Source of the DNA: Streptomyces sp. CC0208
Lineage (GTDB): Bacteria > Actinomycetota > Actinomycetes > Streptomycetales > Streptomycetaceae
NCBI RefSeq assembly: GCF_003443735.1
Contig: NZ_CP031969.1
Coordinates: 6,634,001-6,698,000 of the forward strand
Direction: 5' to 3'
DNA length: 64,000 nt
Below the pieces are notes generated by a model. The model was not told the DNA's origin, did not search any database, and saw only the letters and a list, made by a program, of their open reading frames with translations. Position numbers and translations under genes: made by a program. Positions 17,761 to 26,682 of the stretch are shown here, one piece after another. Each line of letters begins with the position of its first letter. Position 1 is the stretch's first letter.

Positions 17761-18366
17761 ATGCCTTCGGATGCCAAGATCCTCATCGTCGACGACCACG
17801 AGGACACGCTCTACGCGCTGGAGAGCGCCCTGGCCCCCCTGGGTTACCGGCTCGGCCGCGCCACCAGCGGTGACGAGGCCCTCAAGCAGGTGCTCCGGGG
17901 CCAGGTCGGCCTCCTGCTCCTCGACGTACGGATGCCCGGCGTCAGCGGCCTCGACGTGGTCCGCTACATGCGGCGCCTGGAGCAGACCCAGCACATCCCC
18001 GTCGTGCTGCTCACCGGGTTCGGCCCCGACCACGAACTGACCTCCGCCGCGTTCGCCCTCGGCGTCGCCGACCTCCTGATGAAACCCATCGACCCCTGGG
18101 CCCTGCGCACCAAGGTCCGCTACCTCTTCGACACCCACCGCCGCCACCTCGCCCTCGAACACGAGGTGCGGGAGTTACGCGCCCTCGTCAAGGACCACAC
18201 CGAGGACAAGGACCACACCGAGGACAGGGGTCACGAGGGCCAGGACCACGACGAGGACGACGACGCGGCCGCCCGCCACCGCGCCCTGCCCCACCCGGAC
18301 GCCCGAGTCCCGGTACAGCGCATCAACGGGGCGCACACGGGGGAGCTCGAACAGGACCGGACATAA
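17761..18366 (+). CDS. Stand-alone response regulator receiver protein with His/Asp-rich tail
   Basis: A 201-residue protein consisting of a CheY-like receiver (about 5-125; ILIVDDHED acidic pocket, phospho-acceptor Asp55 in LLLLDVRMP, Lys in LLMKPIDPW) and no DNA-binding or enzymatic output domain. After about residue 140 the protein is a charged tail built from a duplicated KDHTED unit (tandem 18-bp DNA repeat near 18193-18228) followed by DHDEDDD and further His. The tail could bind metal or be a disordered linker. No histidine kinase adjoins, so its partner is unknown. Confidence 0.85.
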   Translation: MPSDAKILIVDDHEDTLYALESALAPLGYRLGRATSGDEALKQVLRGQVGLLLLDVRMPGVSGLDVVRYMRRLEQTQHIPVVLLTGFGPDHELTSAAFALGVADLLMKPIDPWALRTKVRYLFDTHRRHLALEHEVRELRALVKDHTEDKDHTEDRGHEGQDHDEDDDAAARHRALPHPDARVPVQRINGAHTGELEQDRT

Positions 18367-18422
18367 GGCATGTACCGATCCGCCTCTGTGAGTTGCCCGT
18401 GCCATCAGGCAGCATGTCCTGC

Positions 18423-20909
18423 ATGTCCGTACTGACGCGCGACGAAGCGCAGACCCGTGCCAAGCTCCTCGACGTCCACCGCTACACCATCGCGCTGGAC
18501 CTCACCACCGGCGACGAGACCTTCGAGTCCCGGACCGTCGTCCGGTTCACCGCGCGCACGGACGCGGACACCTTCGTCGAACTCAAGCCGGCCGAACTGC
18601 GCGAGGCCACCCTCGACGGCCACCCCCTCGACCCCGAGACCCTCGAGGACAACCGGCTGCCCCTCAAGGCACTGACCGCCGGCGAGCACGAACTGCGCAT
18701 CGACGCCGTCATGCGGTACTCCCGCACCGGCGAGGGCATGCACCGCTTCACCGACCCCACCGACGGCGAGACCTACGTCTACACCCAGCTGTTCATGGAA
18801 GACGTCCAGCGCGTCTTCGCCGCCTTCGACCAGCCCGACCTCAAGGCCGTCTTCGACCTGTCCGTCAAGGCCCCCGCAGGCTGGAGCGTCCTCGCCAACG
18901 GCATCACCACCGACCTCGGCGACGGCCACTGGCAGGCCACCCCCACCCCCCTGATCTCCACCTACCTCGTCGCCGTGGCCGCCGGCCCCTGGCACTCCGT
19001 GCGCACCGAACACCGCGGCCTGCCCTTCGGTCTCCACTGCCGCCGCTCGCTGGCCCCCTACCTCGACCCGGACACCGACGAGATCTTCGAGATCACCAGG
19101 CAGTGCTACGACCGCTACCACGAGAAGTTCGAGGAGCCCTACCCCTTCGACTCCTACGACCAGGCCTTCGTCCCCGAGTTCAACGCCGGCGCCATGGAGA
19201 ACCCCGGCCTCGTCACCTTCCGCGACGAGTTCGTCTACCGCTCCGCCGTCACCGACACCGAACGCCAGACCCGCGCCATGGTCATCGCCCACGAAATGGC
19301 CCACATGTGGTTCGGCGACCTCGTCACCCTGCGCTGGTGGGACGACATCTGGCTGAACGAGTCCTTCGCCGAGTACATGGGCTACCAGACCCTCACCGAA
19401 GCCACCCGCTTCACCGACAGCTGGGTCGACTTCGGCGTCATGCGCAAGGGCTGGGGCTACGACGCCGACCAGCGCCCCTCCACCCACCCCGTCGCCCCCG
19501 AGGAAGTCAACGACACCGCCTCGGCCCTCCTCAACTTCGACGGCATCTCCTACGCCAAGGGCGCCTCCGCACTGCGCCAGCTGGTCACCTGGCTCGGCGA
19601 GAAGGACTTCCTCGCCGGCATCAACACCCACTTCGCCCGCCACCGGTTCGCCAACGCCACCCTCGCCGACTTCATCGACTCCCTCGCCTCGGCCACCGAA
19701 CGCGACGTCCACGCCTGGGCCGACGCCTGGCTGCGCACCACCGGCGTCGACACCCTGCGCCCCGTGGTCACCCCCGGCGAGGAGGGCACGTACACCCTCC
19801 AGGTCGAGCACAAGGGCAGCCGCCCGCACCGCATCGCCGTCGGCCTCTACGACCTGGACGTCGCCGACGAGGGCCGCCACCTCGTCCTGCGTGAACGCCT
19901 CGACCTCGACATCCCGCAGAGCACCCCGCAGCCCATCGGCAAGCGCCCCACCCTCCTCCTCCCCAACGACGGCGACCTCACCTACACCAAGGTCCGCTTC
20001 GACCCCGAGTCCTTCAAAGCGGTCACCGAGACCCTCTCCGGCCTGCCCTCGCCCCTGACCCGCGCCGTCGTCTGGAACGCCCTCAGGGACGCGGTCCGCG
20101 ACGGCGAACTCCCGCCCACCGCCTACCTGGACGCGGCCCGCACCCACCTCCCGCACGAGACCGACCTCGCTCTCGTCCAGGGCGTCCTCGCCTTCGCCTC
20201 CGCCTACGTCACCGACCGCTACGTCACCCCCGAACAGCGCCCCGCCGCCCTCGCCACCCTCTCCTCCCTGTGCCGCGACCTCATCCGCCGCACCGAGGAC
20301 GGCGACAACCCCGGCCTGCGCCTCATCGCCGTCCGCCACTGCGTCAACGCCGCCGCCCACCCCGACACCATCGCCGCCTGGCTCGCCGAAGGCACCGTCC
20401 CAGGCGGCCCCGAACTCGACCCCGAACTGCGCTGGCGCGTCCTCGCCCGCCTCGCCGTCCTCGGCGCCACCGACGAGACCGCCATCGCCGCCGAACTCGA
20501 ACGCGACCCCTCCGCCACCGGCCAGGAAGGCGCCGCCCGCTGCCGCGCCGCCCTGCCCACGGAAGAGGCCAAGGCACAGGCCTGGGAAGCCATGTTCGCC
20601 CGCGACGACCTCTCCAACTACCTGTTCACCGCCACCGCCCAGGGCTTCTGGCAACCCGAACAGACCGACCTCGTACGGCAGTACGTGCCCCGTTACTACG
20701 AGGACGCCGTCGCCCTGGCCGCCCGCCGCGGCCCCGCCATCGCCGACGCCGCCGGCCGCTGGGCGTTCCCCGACTACGCCATCGACGAGGACAACCAGGC
20801 CCTCGGCCAGGCCTGCCTGCGCGACGCCGACCCCATTCCCGCCCTGCGCCGCAAACTGGTCGACCAACTCGACGACCTGGGACGGGCGTTGCGCGTGAGG
20901 CAGTCGTAG
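18423..20909 (+). CDS. pepN: Aminopeptidase N (M1 family)
   Basis: An 828-residue cytosolic M1 zinc aminopeptidase, full length for the family. The exopeptidase motif GAMEN is at about 256-260, the zinc site HEMAH at 290-294 with the third ligand Glu in WLNESFAEYMG about 20 residues on, and the catalytic Tyr region near SYAKGASALRQL. The ERAP1-like C-terminal helical domain completes the protein. Three in-frame starts are close together (18393, 18414, 18423); ATG 18423 gives the usual MSVLTRDEAQ N-terminus, with AGGCAG upstream. Very strong codon bias supports the frame against the long antisense open frame. Confidence 0.95.
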   Translation: MSVLTRDEAQTRAKLLDVHRYTIALDLTTGDETFESRTVVRFTARTDADTFVELKPAELREATLDGHPLDPETLEDNRLPLKALTAGEHELRIDAVMRYSRTGEGMHRFTDPTDGETYVYTQLFMEDVQRVFAAFDQPDLKAVFDLSVKAPAGWSVLANGITTDLGDGHWQATPTPLISTYLVAVAAGPWHSVRTEHRGLPFGLHCRRSLAPYLDPDTDEIFEITRQCYDRYHEKFEEPYPFDSYDQAFVPEFNAGAMENPGLVTFRDEFVYRSAVTDTERQTRAMVIAHEMAHMWFGDLVTLRWWDDIWLNESFAEYMGYQTLTEATRFTDSWVDFGVMRKGWGYDADQRPSTHPVAPEEVNDTASALLNFDGISYAKGASALRQLVTWLGEKDFLAGINTHFARHRFANATLADFIDSLASATERDVHAWADAWLRTTGVDTLRPVVTPGEEGTYTLQVEHKGSRPHRIAVGLYDLDVADEGRHLVLRERLDLDIPQSTPQPIGKRPTLLLPNDGDLTYTKVRFDPESFKAVTETLSGLPSPLTRAVVWNALRDAVRDGELPPTAYLDAARTHLPHETDLALVQGVLAFASAYVTDRYVTPEQRPAALATLSSLCRDLIRRTEDGDNPGLRLIAVRHCVNAAAHPDTIAAWLAEGTVPGGPELDPELRWRVLARLAVLGATDETAIAAELERDPSATGQEGAARCRAALPTEEAKAQAWEAMFARDDLSNYLFTATAQGFWQPEQTDLVRQYVPRYYEDAVALAARRGPAIADAAGRWAFPDYAIDEDNQALGQACLRDADPIPALRRKLVDQLDDLGRALRVRQS

Positions 20910-21025
20910 AGCGGATTTTCCCCGCACGGGAGTACCCCCTTTCGGGTCAGGATCGTTGAACTCTCCGGGCGCGCCCAGGCAACCGCGTCCAAGCTGGAAG
21001 CCCCCAGCGCCCCCGGAGGTCGACG

Positions 21026-22414
21026 ATGAACACGCCGCCCCTGGCCTCGGGCCCCGAAGGCCGAGATGCCCTGCGCCCGCTGCTGGACACGGTCGTCGAC
21101 GCGCTGAGGGAGGGAGCGCAGGCGAGGGGAGGCCCCCTGTCGGCGGGTGGGCCGCACGCGGTCGCGGCGCGCGTGCGGGATGCCGTGGGGACCGTACTCC
21201 CGGACGAGGGCGATCCGGAGGCTCTACGGCGCCTGGTAAGCGCTGTGGCGGAAGGCGCTGCAGACCCGGCGGACCCTTTCTGCGCGGCCCACCTGCACTG
21301 TCCGCCCTTGGCAGTCGCCGCGGCAGCCGACCTGGCTGTCAGTGTGCTGAACCCGTCGCTGGACTCATGGGACCAGGCCCCGGCTGCATCAGAGCTGGAG
21401 GCACTGGTGACACGGCAACTGGCGAGCGAGGTGTACCTGTTCAGGGGCGCGGGGAACTGCGCGACCAGCCCCCACCGGCCCGAAGCTTTGGTCACTACCG
21501 GCGGCACGGAATCAAACCAACTCGCCCTCCTCCTGGCCAGAGAGACCCTGGGCCCGGACGTCCGCCTGGTCTGCGGCGAGAACGCCCATCACTCCCTCCC
21601 CAGGTCCGCCTGGCTCCTGGGCCTGCCCGAACCGCTCATCGTCAGAACCCCTCACGGCACCCTCGACCCCGCAGCCCTCGACACAACCCCGCGCGGACCG
21701 CTGCTCATCGCCGCCACGGCGGGCACCACCGATGCCGGCCTGATCGACCCGCTGCCCGAGATCGCCGACTGGTGCGCGCAGCGCGGCGCCCGCCTGCACA
21801 TCGACGCGGCCTACGGCGGAGGCCTCCTCTTCAGCGACCAGCACCGAGGGAAACTCGAAGGACTCGCCGCCGCCGACACCGTAACCCTCGACCTGCACAA
21901 ACTCGGCTGGCAGCCCGTCGCCGCAGGCATCCTCGCCGTCCGCGACAACAACGACCTCGCCGCCCTGACCCAACGCGCCGACTACCTCAACGCCGACGAC
22001 GACACCGAGGCGGGCCTCCCCGACCTCCTCGGCCGCTCTCTGCGCACCACCCGCCGCCCCGACATCCTCAAGATCGCCGTCACGCTGAAGACCCTCGGGC
22101 GCACGGGACTCGGCGCACTCGTCGACCAAGTCTGCGACCTCGCAAGGCAGTTCGCGGAGCTCGTCGAGGACCACCCCCGGTTTGAACTCCACGCACCCCC
22201 CACCATCAGCACGGTCCTGTTCCGACCGGCGAACGCCACCGACGACGCCGTAGCCGCCGTACGCCGAATGCTCCTCACCGACGGCCGCGCCGTCCTCGGC
22301 CGAGCCCGCGCGGCGAACCGGCTCTGGCTCAAGGCCACCCTCCTCAACCCCACCACCCGGCCGGCCGACCTCGCCGGACTCCTGCACCTCGTGGAAGGAA
22401 CCACCCCCCGATGA
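21026..22414 (+). CDS. PLP-dependent decarboxylase (DesA-like amino-acid decarboxylase)
   Basis: A 462-residue group II PLP decarboxylase. The PLP-phosphate segment TTGGTESNQLALLLAR, the His stacking region ENAHHSL, the Asp of HIDAAYGGG and the PLP lysine Lys292 in LDLHKLGWQP are all present. It is followed by, and overlaps (ATGA), a lysine/ornithine N-hydroxylase, as in the desAB part of desferrioxamine clusters, so lysine or a related diamine precursor is the likely substrate. ATG 21026 follows GGAGG. A dispersed palindromic repeat (21442-21473) is embedded in frame, encoding about residues 140-150 (FRGAGNCATSP) just before the PLP motif. Activity with this insert is untested. Confidence 0.9.
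   Translation: MNTPPLASGPEGRDALRPLLDTVVDALREGAQARGGPLSAGGPHAVAARVRDAVGTVLPDEGDPEALRRLVSAVAEGAADPADPFCAAHLHCPPLAVAAAADLAVSVLNPSLDSWDQAPAASELEALVTRQLASEVYLFRGAGNCATSPHRPEALVTTGGTESNQLALLLARETLGPDVRLVCGENAHHSLPRSAWLLGLPEPLIVRTPHGTLDPAALDTTPRGPLLIAATAGTTDAGLIDPLPEIADWCAQRGARLHIDAAYGGGLLFSDQHRGKLEGLAAADTVTLDLHKLGWQPVAAGILAVRDNNDLAALTQRADYLNADDDTEAGLPDLLGRSLRTTRRPDILKIAVTLKTLGRTGLGALVDQVCDLARQFAELVEDHPRFELHAPPTISTVLFRPANATDDAVAAVRRMLLTDGRAVLGRARAANRLWLKATLLNPTTRPADLAGLLHLVEGTTPR
21442..21473. repeat. Dispersed palindromic repeat inside the decarboxylase gene
   Basis: A 32-bp element with the same core as the non-coding copies at 42819 and 58262 (CAGGGGCGCGGGGAACTG followed by CGCGACCAGCCCCC). It lies in the coding frame of the decarboxylase without interrupting it, in the opposite coding sense to the copy in the acyl-CoA dehydrogenase. 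Confidence 0.85.
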
Positions 22415-23835
22415 ACCCCCACCCCCCACACCACGAGCCCGACGCACCCCGCGACCTCGTCGGCATCGGCATCGGACCCTTCAACCTCTCCCTCGCCGCC
22501 CTCGCCCAGCCCCTCACCGCACTCGACGCCGTCTTCTACGAACAACGCCCCGCCTTCGGCTGGCACTCCGGGCTCCTCATCGACGGCGCCACCATCCAAG
22601 TCCCCTTCCTCGCCGACCTGGTGACCCTCGCCGACCCCGCCAGCGAATGGACGTTCCTCAACTACCTCAAAACCCGCGAGCGCCTCTTCCCCTTCTACTT
22701 CGCCGAGCGCTTCCACATCCAGCGCGCCGAATACGACGCCTACTGCCGCTGGGTCGCCGAGAACCTCCCCGGACTCCACTTCAGCCACCAGGTCGACGCC
22801 GTCCGCTTCAACCCCGAACGCGACGTCTTCGAAGTCGACTTCACCCAGCTCGACACCGAGGGCGAAGCCGAGGCACTGGGCCGCACCTACACCAAGAACA
22901 TCGTCCTCGGCATCGGCACCGAGCCCTACGTACCCGAACCCCTCAAGCCCCTCGTCGAAGCCCCCGGCGTGCCCGTCATCCACGCCACCGACTACCTCGA
23001 CCATCGCCGGACCCTCCTCGCCGCCGACCACGTCACCGTCGTCGGCTCAGGACAGTCCGGCGCCGAGATCTTCCTCGACCTCCTCCGCCACCGCCCCACC
23101 GGCCGCGAAAAACTCCACTGGCTCGGCCGCACCGAAGCCTTCGCCCCCATGGAGTACTCCAAGCTCGGCCTCGAACACTTCACCCCCGACTACACCCGCT
23201 ACTTCCACGCCCTGTCCGAAAGCGTCCGCGACCGCCTCGGCACCACCCAATGGCAACTCCACCGCGGCATCGACGCCGACACCATCGCCGCCATCCACGA
23301 CGAGCTCTACCGCCGCACCCTGCACGGCGGCTGGCCCGACACCGTCCTCACCCCCGGCGTCCGCGTCCGCACCGCCGGCAGAATCGCCACCACCAAGATC
23401 GAACTCCACCTCGAACACTTCCAGCAGGGCACCCGCTCCCGCCTCACCACCGACGCCGTCGTCCTCGCCACCGGCCACCGCGAACGCCCCCTCGACCGCA
23501 TCCTCGCCGGACTCGACCCCTACATGCGCCGCGACAGCCGCGAACGCCCCCGCGTCGACGAACACTTCCGCCTCGCCCTCGACCCGTCCGTCACCGGCGC
23601 CGACTGCCACGTCTACGTCCAGAACGCCGAACGCCACACCCACGGCGTCGGCACCCCCGACCTCGGCCTCGCCGCCTGGCGCAGCGCCACCATCCTCAAC
23701 ACCCTCACCGGCAAGGACACCTACCCCCTCCCCACCCGCACCGCCTTCACCACCTTCGGCCTCGAAGACCGACTGCCCCAGATCCCACCCGCCCGCAAAG
23801 CCTCCGTCCTGACCCCCCTCGTCGAGGGACGGTAA
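22411..23835 (+). CDS. L-lysine N6 / L-ornithine N5-monooxygenase family protein
   Basis: A 474-residue FAD/NADPH-dependent N-hydroxylating monooxygenase of the IucD/PvdA/DesB type, which makes the N-hydroxy amine used in hydroxamate siderophores. The FAD motif is GIGIGPFNLSLAALA near the N-terminus, the NADPH motif VVGSGQSGAEIFLDLL is central, and the ATGHRERPLD motif comes late. It overlaps the decarboxylase stop by four bases (ATGA), so the two act in sequence, probably on a diamine. No acyltransferase or NIS synthetase (DesC/DesD-like) follows. No iron-box operator is visible upstream of the pair. Confidence 0.92.
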   Translation: MNPHPPHHEPDAPRDLVGIGIGPFNLSLAALAQPLTALDAVFYEQRPAFGWHSGLLIDGATIQVPFLADLVTLADPASEWTFLNYLKTRERLFPFYFAERFHIQRAEYDAYCRWVAENLPGLHFSHQVDAVRFNPERDVFEVDFTQLDTEGEAEALGRTYTKNIVLGIGTEPYVPEPLKPLVEAPGVPVIHATDYLDHRRTLLAADHVTVVGSGQSGAEIFLDLLRHRPTGREKLHWLGRTEAFAPMEYSKLGLEHFTPDYTRYFHALSESVRDRLGTTQWQLHRGIDADTIAAIHDELYRRTLHGGWPDTVLTPGVRVRTAGRIATTKIELHLEHFQQGTRSRLTTDAVVLATGHRERPLDRILAGLDPYMRRDSRERPRVDEHFRLALDPSVTGADCHVYVQNAERHTHGVGTPDLGLAAWRSATILNTLTGKDTYPLPTRTAFTTFGLEDRLPQIPPARKASVLTPLVEGR

Positions 23836-23919
23836 GAAGCCGGCGACGGCCTCCACGCCAACGGCGCCGGCGTGAAAGTCACCGCCGACGCCGTGGACAC
23901 CACCCCGCTCAACCTCTAG
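23836..23919 (+). pseudogene. Possible 3' fragment of a lost gene
   Basis: Directly after the hydroxylase stop the same frame stays open for 27 codons with C or G at nearly every third position, ending in TAG. It reads like the C-terminus of a larger protein (GVKVTADAVDTTPLNL). It has no start codon with a ribosome site and no recognised family. The TAG overlaps the stop codon of the convergent nucleotidase. It may be the remnant of a gene removed by deletion. Confidence 0.35.
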
Positions 23920-25715
23920 AAGACCGGCACACCGTCCCGCGTGAGCCTCCAGTCCACCGACGCGAAGTCCTTCGGGTCCAGCACACCCTTCGCGGTCACC
24001 CACTCCGCGATCCGCGTCCGGATCTCCGTCGACTCCGACCACACCTCGGTGGCCGAGGCCACATGCGGGAACGCCCCACCACCGTTCGCCCGGTAGTTGT
24101 TCACCGCGAACACGAACTTCTGCGCGTCGTCCAGCGCGGCACCGTTGAACGTCAGGTTCTTGATCCGAGACCCGGCAGCCTGAGCGATGTCGATGTCGTA
24201 CGACAGCCCCGACACGTAGTCGTAGTTGTAGTCCGGACGGTTGCCCGCGTTCGTCAGCTTCTCCACGTCCACGACCGCGCCCGCCGCCGTCTGCACGAAA
24301 TACTGCGCCGAGTACTCCAGGTACGCCCTGACCTGCGCACCCGTCAGCAACTTCGCCACCAGCGTGTTGTCGTAGACGTACAGGCTGGACAGGTCCCGGA
24401 TCGTCACAGAGCCCGCCGGGATCTCCGAGGTCCGCGAGAACGGTGACGCCTGCGCGATGACGGGCAGCGAGGCGTACTCCGTACCCGCCAGCGCCGCCTT
24501 GACCACGTCCTCCTGCACCTTCGTGATCAGGTCGATGATCGGGGCGTCCTTGTAGCGCGCCTCCACCGTCGTCAGCGTCTGCGTCGCCGTACCGACCACC
24601 TGGTTCACGTACTTCACCACGACGTCGTGATCGGCCTTCAACAGCTTGGTGATCTTCGGGTCGTCCGCGACCGAGTTCGAGTTCAGCACCTTGGACGACA
24701 CCGACTCGACCGACCAACGCCCCTTCGCGAAGACCAGCTCGATGTCGAACAACGACAACCGCTCCGCATACGCCAACGGCTCCGACAGCACGACCGTCTT
24801 CCCGGTCTTCGCGTTGGTGACCTTCAGCTCCGGAATCTCCACATGCGCGTGCCCCACCAGGATCGCGTCGATCCCCGGCACCTGCTGCGCCACCAGCGCC
24901 GCCGAGTTCTCGACATACGGCAACTGGTCACCGTACGACGACGTACCCGACGACCCGGAGTGCGCCGACACGACCACCACATCCGCACCCATCGACCGCA
25001 GCTTCGGCACCCACTTCGCCGCCTGCTCCTCAAGCCCCGGGAACGTCAGCTTCCCCTGTACGTAGGCCTTGTCCCAGATCGCGATACCCGGGTTCGTCAG
25101 ACCCAGCACCGCCACCTTCACCGGCGGCGCGCCCTTCACATGGAACTTCTTGATGAAGTACGGCGGGAAAGCCGGCTTCAGCGTCTTCGCGTCCAGCGCA
25201 TTGGCGCCGAGGAGCGGGAAGTCGCACTGCTCCTCGAACTTCCGCAGCGTCTCGATGCCGTAGTTGAACTCGTGGTTGCCCAGCGCCACCGCGTCGTACC
25301 CGATGGCGTTCATCGCCGCGGCCATCGGATGGACGGGACCGCCCTTCGCGGTGATCGGGTCGACCTTCGCGTAGTAGTACGTCAGCGGCGTCCCCTGGAT
25401 CGTGTCGCCCGCGTCGAGGAGCAGCGTGTTGCAGCGGCCCTTCTCCGCACGGACCTGGTTCACCAGCGTCGAGATCCGCGACAGACCCTGCGCGTTGCCC
25501 GCGGTGTCCTTGTACTCCGCGTCCTTGAAGTAGTCCCAGTTGAAGACATGGCCGTGCAGATCGGTGGTGCCCATCACGGTCAGCGAATAGCGCTTCTCGC
25601 GCCCCTTCCCGGCCTCCGCGGCCTGGGCGGCCGGAGCACTCACGGCACCGGCCAGCGCGACACCCGCACCGGTCACGGCGGACTTCTCCAGGAACTTCCT
25701 GCGGTTCAAGGCCAT
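23916..25715 (-). CDS. 5'-nucleotidase / UshA-like metallophosphatase, Tat-exported
   Basis: A 599-residue secreted bifunctional metallophosphoesterase. The N-terminus NRRKFLEKS followed by a hydrophobic stretch and AQAAEA is a twin-arginine signal peptide, so the enzyme is exported folded. The calcineurin-like domain has TTDLHGH, LDAGDTIQGTPL, LGNHEFNYG and GHAHVEIPE for the two metals. The C-terminal 5'-nucleotidase domain carries NNYRANGGG for base stacking. ATG 25715 is preceded by GAGGAG. It probably scavenges phosphate and nucleosides from extracellular nucleotides. It stands alone, convergent with the hydroxylase. Confidence 0.93.
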   Translation of the reverse strand: MALNRRKFLEKSAVTGAGVALAGAVSAPAAQAAEAGKGREKRYSLTVMGTTDLHGHVFNWDYFKDAEYKDTAGNAQGLSRISTLVNQVRAEKGRCNTLLLDAGDTIQGTPLTYYYAKVDPITAKGGPVHPMAAAMNAIGYDAVALGNHEFNYGIETLRKFEEQCDFPLLGANALDAKTLKPAFPPYFIKKFHVKGAPPVKVAVLGLTNPGIAIWDKAYVQGKLTFPGLEEQAAKWVPKLRSMGADVVVVSAHSGSSGTSSYGDQLPYVENSAALVAQQVPGIDAILVGHAHVEIPELKVTNAKTGKTVVLSEPLAYAERLSLFDIELVFAKGRWSVESVSSKVLNSNSVADDPKITKLLKADHDVVVKYVNQVVGTATQTLTTVEARYKDAPIIDLITKVQEDVVKAALAGTEYASLPVIAQASPFSRTSEIPAGSVTIRDLSSLYVYDNTLVAKLLTGAQVRAYLEYSAQYFVQTAAGAVVDVEKLTNAGNRPDYNYDYVSGLSYDIDIAQAAGSRIKNLTFNGAALDDAQKFVFAVNNYRANGGGAFPHVASATEVWSESTEIRTRIAEWVTAKGVLDPKDFASVDWRLTRDGVPVF

Positions 25716-25842
25716 GTCTTGATCTCCTCGGGGAACGGTCAACAACGCGCGTAGATTCTGACCCGCACATGTCGAACGGCAACAGACCCCACAGGTTTCG
25801 ATCTGGTGACCCCACCCGTGAAAACTGACACAGTGGGGCGTT

Positions 25843-26538
25843 ATGGCCACCGACTCCGCTCCCTACGGCACCCCCGACGCGCCCCGCCTCGCCGTCCGCG
25901 GTGAAGCCCACCTCGAAGTCGACCCCGAGATCGCCCGCATCAGCGTCACCGTCGCCTCCCGCGGCAAGGACCGCCGCACCGCCCTCGACGACCTCACCCG
26001 CCGCAACGCCGACGCCCTCGACCTGCTCAAGTCCTACGGCGACGCCGTCGAACACCTGGAAACCGGCTCCTTCTCCGTCACCCCCGAACTCAAGGAACAC
26101 GGCCGCGGCGAACGCGTCCACGCCTACCACGGCCGCGTCCACATCACCGCGGAGCTGACCGACTTCACCGCACTGGGCGAACTGACCACCAGGCTGGCCG
26201 ACCTCGACCTGACGGGGGTCGACGGCCCCTGGTGGGCCCTGCGCCGCGACTCACCCGCCTACCGGGAAGCCCGTCAGCAGGCGGTACGGGACGCGGTCCA
26301 GCGGGCGAAGGAGTACGCGGAGGCGCTGGGCACGTCACTGGCCTCTTTGGTGGAACTCGCCGACCTCGGCGCCGAGGACCCCGAACCCCGCTTCGTCGGC
26401 AAGGCCAGCCGCGCACGCTCCATGGCCTACGAGGCCGCAGCCGACACCTCGGCCGCCCCCCTCGACCTCGAACCCCAACGCCAACACGTCCACGCCCAGG
26501 TCAACGCACGCTTCACCATGGCACCACCCACACTATGA
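25843..26538 (+). CDS. SIMPL domain protein (DUF541)
   Basis: A 231-residue protein of the SIMPL/DUF541 family (LAVRGEAHLEVDPEIARISVTVASRG, LETGSFSVTPE, then QQAVRDAVQRAKEYAEALG). Relatives in Gram-negative bacteria are periplasmic, but this one shows no signal peptide and is likely cytosolic. Molecular function is unknown; some members relate to oxidative stress or signalling. ATG 25843 is preceded by GTGGGGCG at close spacing. It is divergent from the exported nucleotidase and followed by pyk. Confidence 0.85.
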   Translation: MATDSAPYGTPDAPRLAVRGEAHLEVDPEIARISVTVASRGKDRRTALDDLTRRNADALDLLKSYGDAVEHLETGSFSVTPELKEHGRGERVHAYHGRVHITAELTDFTALGELTTRLADLDLTGVDGPWWALRRDSPAYREARQQAVRDAVQRAKEYAEALGTSLASLVELADLGAEDPEPRFVGKASRARSMAYEAAADTSAAPLDLEPQRQHVHAQVNARFTMAPPTL

Positions 26539-26546
26539 GCGTCACT

Positions 26547-26566
26547 CGAATTTGCATTCGGAATGC
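26547..26566. promoter_or_regulatory. Nested inverted repeats upstream of pyk
   Basis: CGAAT-TTGC-ATTCG overlaps the palindrome GCATTC-G-GAATGC in an unusually A/T-rich 144-bp gap between the SIMPL gene and pyk. It could be an operator or a weak terminator. No known consensus was matched. Confidence 0.35.
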
Positions 26567-26682
26567 TCATCAGAGCGGAGTGGCGCACACTTCAACCCTT
26601 GTCAACAGCCCTTCACCCAAAGGTTGTTGAGTAGTCATACCTCCCCAATTCCCTACCCATCGGTAAGGTCTAGGGTCGAAAC

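Noticed and set aside
18405..20927. An 840-residue open frame antisense to pepN
   Set aside because: It is the complement of a strongly biased GC3 gene; the product is Gly/Val/Ala low complexity with no motifs.
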